A DNA stretch of 42,312 nucleotides. Source: Comamonas composti DSM 21721. Its GTDB lineage: Bacteria; Pseudomonadota; Gammaproteobacteria; Burkholderiales; Burkholderiaceae_C. The notes beneath the pieces are model-generated. The model ran no database searches and was not told the DNA's origin. It saw only the letters and a list, made by a program, of their open reading frames with translations. The stretch spans positions 1 through 42,312 of the forward strand of contig NZ_AUCQ01000034.1 of assembly GCF_000429845.1 (NCBI RefSeq). Reading direction: 5' to 3'. Of the stretch, positions 1 through 7,026 are shown one piece after another (position 1 is the stretch's first letter; every line of letters starts with the position of its first letter). The position numbers and the translations under genes were made by a program.

Positions 1-3000
1 AGCAACGACAACCCGGGCGCCGACGGCTGGGCCGGCACGGGTGCCGTGGTGGGCGTGGCTTCGGGTGCAGATGCCAGCGCAGCCGTGGGTTCTGGCGTGG
101 GCGTGGCAATCCAGGGAAGCTACGGCACGCTGACGCTGCATGCCGACGGAAGCTACACCTATGTGAGCCGAGGCGACAGCATCACGGGCGATGTGATCGA
201 TGTGTTCAGCTACGTGGTGCGCGATGCCGATGGCGACGAAGCCACGGCCACGCTGAGCATTGATGTCAGAAACATCAGCCTGGTTTCGACCGCAGCCGAT
301 GGCACGGTCAAGGAAAGCGGTCTTGCAGGTGGCTCCACCGAAGGCAGCGGCCACAGCGTGGACAGGCAGGACCTGGGCCTGCCGGAGGGGCACAGCGCCG
401 TGCCCGCTAGCGGTCAGAGCCATTACGGCAACTTTGAAGTCCATGCCGATGGCACCTACAGCTACACGCTGACCACCCAGAGCCAGGGTGATACGGTCAC
501 CGACAGCTTCACCTACACGGCCAAGGACGCGTATGGCAATACGGTGACCAACACCGTGACGATCACCATCGTGGACGATGCGCCCGAAGCCATGGACGAT
601 GAAGTCTTCCTGGGCAATGCCACGACCATTACGGGCAATGCCGTGGCGGGAGACGGCAAGGGCAATGTGGCCGACGTGCAAGGCGCGGACGGCGCCACCG
701 TCACGGCAGTGACTGGCCCCGGTGGAGCTGCCGGCACGGCAGACGGCAAGGGCATCCTCACCGTGGCAGGCCAGCATGGCAGCCTGGTCATTCAGCCTGA
801 CGGCAGTTACGTCTATACGCGTGATAACGGCGAGCCGCTCACGACCACCGAGGTGTTCGAGTACACGCTGACCGATGGCGATGGCGATGCCTCCAAGGCG
901 ACGATCACCATCCATATCGACGACAAGACCCCGGTGGTCACGGGCGACGGCAAGGGTCATCCGCCGACTTCCGAGCCTGTCGATCCCAGGGATCCCCATG
1001 GTCCCAAGCGCGATGTGCTCAAGCCCGAGAGGCCTGCCAACGAAGCCGGCTTGCCGAATGGCAGCCGGCCCGGAGACGGCAACCGGGTCTCGGGCACGAT
1101 AGAGCTGACCCCGGGCGACGGTGATTCCACCGTGACCATCACGCCACCGGGCGGCAGCGCTGTGACCCTGGTGCCTGATATCCCGGTGACGATTCCCATG
1201 GAGTCGGGCAAGGTGACCGTGACCTACAAGCCGGGGCAGCCTGGGCACAAGCCTGTCATCACCTACGAGTACGAACTGACGGTGGTCACCGTGGGTGATA
1301 CGAACACGGACGAGTTCGAGGTCAGGATCACCGACGAGGATGGCGACTCCACCCAGGTGACCGTGGTCGTGGACATCATCGATGACCAGCCCGTGGCGAA
1401 TAACGATGAGGTCTCCATGGGCAACCGCTCGGTCATCACGGGCAATGCGCGTGATGGTGGCTCTCCTGGCAATGTGGCTGACGTGCAGGGAGCAGACGGT
1501 GCGACCATTACGGCCGTGGCTGGCGGAACAGCCGATGGCAGCGGAGCCATCACCGTGCAGGGCCAGCATGGAACGCTGGTGATCAGGCCCGATGGCAACT
1601 ATGTCTACACGCGCCACAACGGCGAACCGCTCACGGCCACCGAGGTGTTCGAGTACACGCTGACCGATGGCGATGGCGATGCCTCCAAGGCGACGATCAC
1701 CATCCATATCGGTGACAGGACTCCGGTGGTCACGGGCGATGGCAAGGGCAATCCACCCCAGCCGGAAACCGACCCCAAGAACCCCAACGGTCCCAAGCGC
1801 GATGTGCTCAAGCCCGAGAGGCCTGCCAACGAAGCCGGCTTGCCGAATGGCAGCCGGCCCGGAGACGGCAACAAGACCACGGGCACGATAGAGCTGACCC
1901 CGGGCGATGGCGCATCCACCGTGACCATCACGCCACCGGGCGGCAGCGCCGTGACCCTGGTGCCTGATATCCCGGTGACGATTCCCATGGAGTCGGGCAA
2001 GGTGACCGTGACCTACAAGCCGGGGCAGCCTGGGCACAAGCCTGTCATCACCTACGAGTACGAGCTGACCACGCCCACCAAGGGCGATACGACGAGCGAT
2101 GAGTTCGAGGTCAGGATCACCGACGAGGATGGCGACTTCACCCAGGTCACCGTGGTCGTGGACATCATCGACGACCAGCCCGAGGCCAGGGACGATGCCG
2201 CGAACGTGGACAACACCACAGGTCAGGCCAAGGGCCAGGCCCTGGACAACGACACGCTGGGTGCTGACCGTGAGGTGCGGGTCACAGGGGCGAACGGCCC
2301 TGATCGACAGGCAGGCAGGGTGGACGCGAATGGACAGATCACGGTCGAGGGGCGTCACGGTACGCTGGTGATCCAGCCCGATGGCAGCTACACCTATACG
2401 CGCTACAACGGCGCTCCGCTCACGGCGAGTGAGGTGTTCGAGTACACGATTACCGATAGCGATGGCGACAGCTCCACGGCCAGGATCGTGATTGGTATTG
2501 AGCTCGCCGAACCCCAGGTGCCCGTGCAGCCGGAGCCGTCTGAGCCTGATCTGCCAGGCCTGCCGCCGGATTCGCAGGTGTCCCAGTGGACGCCCTCGGT
2601 TCCCGATGTGCTGCAGCCGCTTCAGCCCTTGAGTGATCCCAGGGGGGGGCTGGTGACCGGAGACGTGGCACGCAATCCCAGCGTGTTCTGGGACGATCTG
2701 AGCAACCGTATGGTCCGCCGCATGATCCAGCCCATGCATCCGGTGCTGTTCGTGAGCCGCGAGGTCGAGGCGCGACAGGCAGACCAGGCACTTCGTGAGC
2801 GCCTGGGCAATGACCTGGGACTCCAGCAAGCGGGCGAGGTCCAGACCTCCTCGATCGGTGCAGGGCTTGGCCAGGAGGACACGCTCTTTGTCGGTCAGGC
2901 CGTGAAGGCGTCCCAGCGTGAAGGCTCCGTGCTCGCACGACTGGCTCAGCGCCTGCGCGCCAATCTTGCGTTTGCCATGCCTCAGGCCGAGCCCGATGCC

Positions 3001-3243
3001 GTGACCGATATCGGATTGCCTGAATCGCTGAAACCCCTTGCTGAGCCTGTGCAGGCTGCTCCTGAAGATGAAGCGCCAAAGGCAGGGCAGTCAGAGGCCG
3101 CCGAGCAGGCCGGGCTGCTCCTGCAGCGCTGGCAGCAAGAGCTGGCCGAGGCACCTCAGGCCCGCCCGGTCGCTGCTGCGGACTCTTTCACGCAGCAGCT
3201 CATGGAGCAGGCGCAACAGCTTCCCGAGCGCCGTCCGAGCTAA
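1..3243 (+). CDS. Giant VCBS/Ig-like repeat surface adhesin, C-terminal 1080 residues (5' end outside window)
   Basis: Reading frame 1 is open from the first base to the TAA at 3241-3243, so the gene starts upstream of the window. The protein is built from VCBS/cadherin-like modules of Bap-type adhesins. They are recognisable by the recurring pattern G(T/S)L-hh-DGSY-Y(T/V), then E-V-F-Y-(T/V)-D-DGD and A--T-hIh (first copy at about 121-270). Two long units at 574-1380 and 1381-2169 are nearly identical, and a half unit follows from 2170. From about 2510 a Pro-rich linker leads to a helical, charged C-terminus of roughly 200 residues. There is no RTX GGxGxDxLx motif and no LPXTG-like anchor. 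The gene is followed by tolC- and hlyD-like genes in the same direction, which suggests that this is the cargo of that envelope machinery. VCBS proteins of this type are usually exported cell-surface or biofilm adhesins; the specific ligand is unknown. Confidence 0.85.
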   Translation, partial: SNDNPGADGWAGTGAVVGVASGADASAAVGSGVGVAIQGSYGTLTLHADGSYTYVSRGDSITGDVIDVFSYVVRDADGDEATATLSIDVRNISLVSTAADGTVKESGLAGGSTEGSGHSVDRQDLGLPEGHSAVPASGQSHYGNFEVHADGTYSYTLTTQSQGDTVTDSFTYTAKDAYGNTVTNTVTITIVDDAPEAMDDEVFLGNATTITGNAVAGDGKGNVADVQGADGATVTAVTGPGGAAGTADGKGILTVAGQHGSLVIQPDGSYVYTRDNGEPLTTTEVFEYTLTDGDGDASKATITIHIDDKTPVVTGDGKGHPPTSEPVDPRDPHGPKRDVLKPERPANEAGLPNGSRPGDGNRVSGTIELTPGDGDSTVTITPPGGSAVTLVPDIPVTIPMESGKVTVTYKPGQPGHKPVITYEYELTVVTVGDTNTDEFEVRITDEDGDSTQVTVVVDIIDDQPVANNDEVSMGNRSVITGNARDGGSPGNVADVQGADGATITAVAGGTADGSGAITVQGQHGTLVIRPDGNYVYTRHNGEPLTATEVFEYTLTDGDGDASKATITIHIGDRTPVVTGDGKGNPPQPETDPKNPNGPKRDVLKPERPANEAGLPNGSRPGDGNKTTGTIELTPGDGASTVTITPPGGSAVTLVPDIPVTIPMESGKVTVTYKPGQPGHKPVITYEYELTTPTKGDTTSDEFEVRITDEDGDFTQVTVVVDIIDDQPEARDDAANVDNTTGQAKGQALDNDTLGADREVRVTGANGPDRQAGRVDANGQITVEGRHGTLVIQPDGSYTYTRYNGAPLTASEVFEYTITDSDGDSSTARIVIGIELAEPQVPVQPEPSEPDLPGLPPDSQVSQWTPSVPDVLQPLQPLSDPRGGLVTGDVARNPSVFWDDLSNRMVRRMIQPMHPVLFVSREVEARQADQALRERLGNDLGLQQAGEVQTSSIGAGLGQEDTLFVGQAVKASQREGSVLARLAQRLRANLAFAMPQAEPDAVTDIGLPESLKPLAEPVQAAPEDEAPKAGQSEAAEQAGLLLQRWQQELAEAPQARPVAAADSFTQQLMEQAQQLPERRPS
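574..2169 (+). repeat. Tandem about 789-bp coding repeat inside the adhesin gene
   Basis: Two consecutive units (574-1380 and 1381-2169) share long identical DNA stretches. For example, the segment starting tcccaagcgcgatgtgctca lies at 1002 and again at 1791, an offset of 789 bp (263 codons). The encoded blocks with DVLKPERPANEAGLPNG and SGKVTVTYKPGQPGHKP are the same in both copies. A third, partial unit starts at 2170. Near-identity at the DNA level indicates recent duplication or gene conversion, and the array should be prone to copy-number change by recombination. Confidence 0.9.
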
Positions 3244-3322
3244 TCGTCATCTACTTCCAGACCGGGCCGGCACAGCGATGTGCCGGTCACATCCAAGACA
3301 TCTTTTGAGCGAATCCACAATC

Positions 3323-4840
3323 ATGACAAACCGCATTCCACCTTTCGCCCTGCGTCTGACCGCTGCCTGCATGCCCTTGCTGCTCGCAGCCTGCGGCTCG
3401 GTGACCCCCAAGGCCTTCAGCACCGACGAGATCCGCGATCGTGCTGCCCAGGATCTGGTCTCCATGTACAAAGACCAGGAGCCGATCAGCGCCCCCATAG
3501 ACTTTCACGAGGCAGCGGCGCGCGCCCTCAAATACAACCTGGACTACAAGCTCAAGCTCATGGAGACGGCCCTGAGCCAGAGCCTGCTCGATGTCTCCAC
3601 CTATGAGATGCTGCCCAAGCTGGTGGCGGGTGCAGGTTATGTGAGCCGCAACAACGATTCGGGCGGCGTCTCCGTGCTCATCGACCCCCCGCGCACGGTT
3701 TCGCTCAATCCCTCGACCTCGCAGGAGCGCGATCGCTCGCTGGCCAATCTGTCCTTCTCCTGGAATGCCCTGGACTTTGGCGTCTCCTATTACCGTGCCC
3801 AGCAAAAGGCCGACCAGGTGCTGATGGCCGAGGAGCGCCGCCGCAAGGTCATACAGAACGTGCTCCAGGACGTGCGCAACAGCTACTGGCGAGCCGTGGG
3901 TGCGCAACAGCTGCTGGGCCGCGTGGATGCACTGCTCGAACGCGTGGAGAAGGCCATGCTGCGCGCCAAGGAAGTGGAAAAGCAAGGCCTCATGCCCCAG
4001 GCCCAGGTGCTGGGCTATCAGCGCGCCTTGCTGGACGCGGTGAACACCCTGACACTGCGCCGCCAGGATCTGGAGCTGGCCATGGCCGAGCTGCGCGCCC
4101 TGATGTCGGTTGCGCCCGGCGAGAAGATCACCCTGGTCGAGCAGGGCGAGCAGGCCTTGCCGGCCGTGCCCGTGAATGTGGAGGCCCTGGAGCGGTTGGC
4201 CCTGGAGCGGCGCCCCGAAATCATGGAGGAGTGGTATCGCAAACGCGTGACCGAAAACGACATCAAGGCCGCCAAGGTGCTGCTGTGGCCGAACATCAGC
4301 CTGGATGCGGGCTGGCAATACGACTCCAACAAGTACGCCTACAACAGCAACTGGATAGACACGGGCGTGCGCGTGTCCTGGAACCTGCTCAAGCTCACCC
4401 AGTACCCCTCGTTGCAGCGAGCCCATGAAGCCCAGAACACGACCGACGACATGCGCCGCATGGCCTTGTCCATGGCTGTGCTGACCCAGGTGCGCGTGGG
4501 CATACAGCGCTACGGCCTGTCCCTGTCGGAACTCCGCTTCGCCGAGGAAAGCGCCCAGGTCGACAAGCGCCTGCTCAACTATGCCAAGGCCGCAGCCAAG
4601 AGCCAGTTCGATTCCGAGCTCGAGGTGATTCGCACCGAGGCCCGGGCCCTGCTGGGCGAGTACCAGCGCTTTGCCGCCTACTCCAATGCCCAGGCGGCCT
4701 GGGGCCGCTTGTATAACTCCGTGGGCCTGGACATCCTGCCCGAGACCGTGGAAAGCCATGACGTGAAGACGCTGGCGCGCTCCATGCAGGACACCATGGC
4801 CCAGTGGCAGCAAGCCGTGTTCCAGGTCGTGGCCAAGTAA
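3323..4840 (+). CDS. TolC-family outer-membrane channel, predicted lipoprotein
   Basis: This 505-residue protein starts at ATG 3323. The signal peptide runs straight into a lipobox, LLLAAC, with the lipid-accepting Cys at residue 24 followed by G-S. The rest has the long alternating helical segments of TolC/OprM-type trimeric channels, including many Ala/Gln/Leu-rich heptad-like stretches (for example around the EERRRKVIQNVLQDVRNSYW region) and a second homologous half. It should sit in the outer membrane and form the exit duct for the system encoded by the next three genes. It lies 79 bp after the adhesin gene and 11 bp before the adaptor gene, so it is in the same operon. The frame stays open upstream to 3038, overlapping the adhesin gene, but that start would bury the signal peptide and is rejected. 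The substrate cannot be read from the sequence. Confidence 0.85.
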   Translation: MTNRIPPFALRLTAACMPLLLAACGSVTPKAFSTDEIRDRAAQDLVSMYKDQEPISAPIDFHEAAARALKYNLDYKLKLMETALSQSLLDVSTYEMLPKLVAGAGYVSRNNDSGGVSVLIDPPRTVSLNPSTSQERDRSLANLSFSWNALDFGVSYYRAQQKADQVLMAEERRRKVIQNVLQDVRNSYWRAVGAQQLLGRVDALLERVEKAMLRAKEVEKQGLMPQAQVLGYQRALLDAVNTLTLRRQDLELAMAELRALMSVAPGEKITLVEQGEQALPAVPVNVEALERLALERRPEIMEEWYRKRVTENDIKAAKVLLWPNISLDAGWQYDSNKYAYNSNWIDTGVRVSWNLLKLTQYPSLQRAHEAQNTTDDMRRMALSMAVLTQVRVGIQRYGLSLSELRFAEESAQVDKRLLNYAKAAAKSQFDSELEVIRTEARALLGEYQRFAAYSNAQAAWGRLYNSVGLDILPETVESHDVKTLARSMQDTMAQWQQAVFQVVAK

Positions 4841-4851
4841 GGCGCAGGGCC

Positions 4852-5643
4852 ATGATGCAAACCTCATGCCGACTGCTCGGGGCCCTGGCCCTGGGCGTGA
4901 TTGCCACCGCCTCCCAGGCGCAGACTGCGGCCGTGCCGGCTCCCCGACCCATGGCGGCGCCTGCCGCCCTTGCTGCGGACCCGAATGCGATCCGGGTGCT
5001 GCTCACGCCCGAGCTGGAAACCGTTCTGGCGGCCCAGATGCTGGGTCGCATTGCCAACGTGCACGCGGGTTTGGGCACCCGTGTGGCCAAGGGGCGAACC
5101 CTGGTCAGCTTCGATTGCAGCGAGCCCGATGCGCGTCTGCGCATGGCCCAGGCCGAATACGCGAACGCCAAGGAATCACTGGACGTCAAGCAGCGCCTGC
5201 GCAAGCTCGACGCTGCCGGCGATACCGAGGTGGTGCTGGCCCAGACCATGGCCGACAAGGCCAAGGCTGCGATTGCCCTGAGCCAGGTGCAGATGGGGCA
5301 ATGCCTGGTCAAGGCGCCTTTCTCCGGTCATGTGGTCAAGCTGCACGTCAAGCCCGCACAGGGCGTGAACGTGGGTATGCCGCTGCTGGAGATGGTCAGC
5401 GACGGCCCGCTCAAGCTGAGGCTCAACGTGCCTTCGCGCTGGCTGCATGCGCTCAAAAAGGACACGCCATTCGAGGTGCTCATAGACGAAACGCGCAAGA
5501 GCTATGCGGCCAAGGTCACGGCCATCAACGCGAGGGTGGATGCCGTCGCTCAGACCGTGGAGCTGGAAGCCCGCATAGAGGGGCGTCCGCCCGAGCTGCT
5601 TGCCGGCATGAGCGGGGTCGCGCGTTTTTCGGGGATGCAATAA
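4852..5643 (+). CDS. Short HlyD/RND-type periplasmic adaptor protein
   Basis: The product has 263 residues and starts at ATG 4852 (a second ATG at 4855 is equally possible), just 11 bp after the tolC-like stop. An N-terminal signal sequence ending near ASQAQ is followed by a membrane-fusion-protein core. The core has a biotinyl/lipoyl half (GRIANVHAGLGTRVAKGRTL), a short helical hairpin (AEYANAKESLDVKQRLRKL), the second lipoyl half (APFSGHVVKLHVKPAQGV) and a C-terminal beta-barrel. It is shorter than typical RND adaptors of about 350-400 residues and has no obvious membrane-proximal domain. It probably bridges the inner-membrane proteins encoded downstream to the TolC-like channel. The next gene begins 3 bp after its stop, so translation is likely coupled. 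Confidence 0.8.
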   Translation: MMQTSCRLLGALALGVIATASQAQTAAVPAPRPMAAPAALAADPNAIRVLLTPELETVLAAQMLGRIANVHAGLGTRVAKGRTLVSFDCSEPDARLRMAQAEYANAKESLDVKQRLRKLDAAGDTEVVLAQTMADKAKAAIALSQVQMGQCLVKAPFSGHVVKLHVKPAQGVNVGMPLLEMVSDGPLKLRLNVPSRWLHALKKDTPFEVLIDETRKSYAAKVTAINARVDAVAQTVELEARIEGRPPELLAGMSGVARFSGMQ

Positions 5644-5646
5644 GCC

Positions 5647-7026
5647 ATGAGCACCAGGCCCGCATCGGCCGCATCCGCCGTGGCGCAGCTGGAGGCGCGT
5701 GCGCGTGCCGCCAATTCGCCGCTGGAGCTGGCCTTCTCCATTGCCAATGACAGTTTTGGCCTGCTGGGTTTTCGGCAGGCCTTTGTCATGGCCGGCAGTG
5801 GAGCGCAGGCACGGCTGCTGACCTTGTCGGGCCTGGCGCCGCCAACCGAGGACAGCCCTTATCTGATCTGGCTGCGCCGCAGCTGGCCTTGGGTGCAGGA
5901 GCATGTGGGTGCATCTGGCGGATGGCTGGTTTCGCCGTTGCTGGAAACGTCAGAGGACGTCGGGCCGGAGCTCAAGTCAGCGCCTGCCGAGATTGCCGAC
6001 GGTTGGCTAGAGTGGTGGCCCCAGGGCATTTATGCCTTGCCCCTGAGGCGGCGCGACGGCGCGATTCTGGCCTGGGCGGCTTTTTTGCTGGATGAGCAAC
6101 CCGATGCTCTGCATCAGCAGGCCTTGCAGCACCTGGCCGTGCACTGGGGCTATTGCTGGGAGATGCTGGGCGGCAAGCCCAGGCCCAGCCTGCGCCAGCG
6201 CTGGAAGGCCATGGGGCGCAAGCGCCATGCCGTCTGGCTGGCTCTGGTCGTGCTGTGCCTGCTGCCGGTGCGCCAGTCGGCCCTGGCGCCTGCCGAGATC
6301 GTGGCCCTGGATGCAACCACGGTGGCGGCGGCGCTGGATGGAGTGGTCAAGACCTTTCATGTACGGCCGAACCAGGCGGTCAGGCAAGGCGATCTGCTCC
6401 TGTCGCTGGACGAGACCACGCTGCGCAACCGGCTGGATGTGGCCACGCAGTCCGTGGCCGTGGCCGATGCAGAGTGGATGGCGGCCAGCCAGAAGGCGTT
6501 CGACAACCTGCAAAGCAAGGGCGAGCTGACCCAGCTTCAGGGCCGGGCGCAGGAAAAAAGAGCCGAGCTGGCCGCCGTGCAGGCCCAGCTGGATCGCATC
6601 CATGTGCTGGCTCCGCATGACGGCATTGCGGTGTTCGGTGCTGCCGACGACTGGCTGGGCCGGCCCGTGGTAACGGGCGAGCGCATCATGCAGGTGGCGA
6701 ATCCTGAGTCCGCAGGCGTGCTGATCTACATGCCTGTGGCCGATGCCCTGGTGCTCGAAGAGAATGCGCCGCTCAAGCTCTTTCTCACGGTCCGGCCCTT
6801 GTCGCCACTGCGTGCCACCGTGACCGAGACCAGCTACCAGTCCACGCTGTCGCCCGACAACGTGGCCAGCTACCGCTTGCGTGCCACGCTGGATCCGGGC
6901 CAATCGCTCGATGATGCGCGCATTGGCCTGCATGGTACGGCCAAGGTCTCGGGCAACTGGGTGGTGCTGATCTACTATGTGCTGCGCAGGCCGCTGGCCA
7001 CACTGCGCGAGTGGAGCGGCTGGTGA
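5647..7026 (+). CDS. Membrane-anchored HlyD-family adaptor with a GAF-like N-terminal domain
   Basis: The product has 459 residues. Residues 1 to about 185 form a soluble domain that looks GAF-like (a mixed alpha/beta stretch from LEARARAANSPLELAFSIAN to a PLRRRDGAILAWAAFLL strand pair), which would be cytoplasmic. One transmembrane helix lies at about 195-212 (AVWLALVVLCLLPV). A HlyD-type periplasmic part follows: lipoyl half (DGVVKTFHVRPNQAVRQGD), a coiled-coil hairpin, second lipoyl half (APHDGIAVFGAADDW) and a beta-barrel. It starts 3 bp after the previous stop, and its TGA overlaps the GTG of the next gene. A cytosolic sensory-type domain on a membrane fusion protein is unusual. The GAF assignment rests on visual resemblance only; the HlyD part is firm. 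Confidence 0.75.
   Translation: MSTRPASAASAVAQLEARARAANSPLELAFSIANDSFGLLGFRQAFVMAGSGAQARLLTLSGLAPPTEDSPYLIWLRRSWPWVQEHVGASGGWLVSPLLETSEDVGPELKSAPAEIADGWLEWWPQGIYALPLRRRDGAILAWAAFLLDEQPDALHQQALQHLAVHWGYCWEMLGGKPRPSLRQRWKAMGRKRHAVWLALVVLCLLPVRQSALAPAEIVALDATTVAAALDGVVKTFHVRPNQAVRQGDLLLSLDETTLRNRLDVATQSVAVADAEWMAASQKAFDNLQSKGELTQLQGRAQEKRAELAAVQAQLDRIHVLAPHDGIAVFGAADDWLGRPVVTGERIMQVANPESAGVLIYMPVADALVLEENAPLKLFLTVRPLSPLRATVTETSYQSTLSPDNVASYRLRATLDPGQSLDDARIGLHGTAKVSGNWVVLIYYVLRRPLATLREWSGW

Noticed and set aside
3287..4867. Long minus-strand open frame (526 codons) opposite the TolC-like gene
   Set aside because: It is His/Gly/Leu/Gln-rich with no family pattern, has no Shine-Dalgarno sequence and lies wholly opposite a convincing gene; high GC produces such antisense frames.
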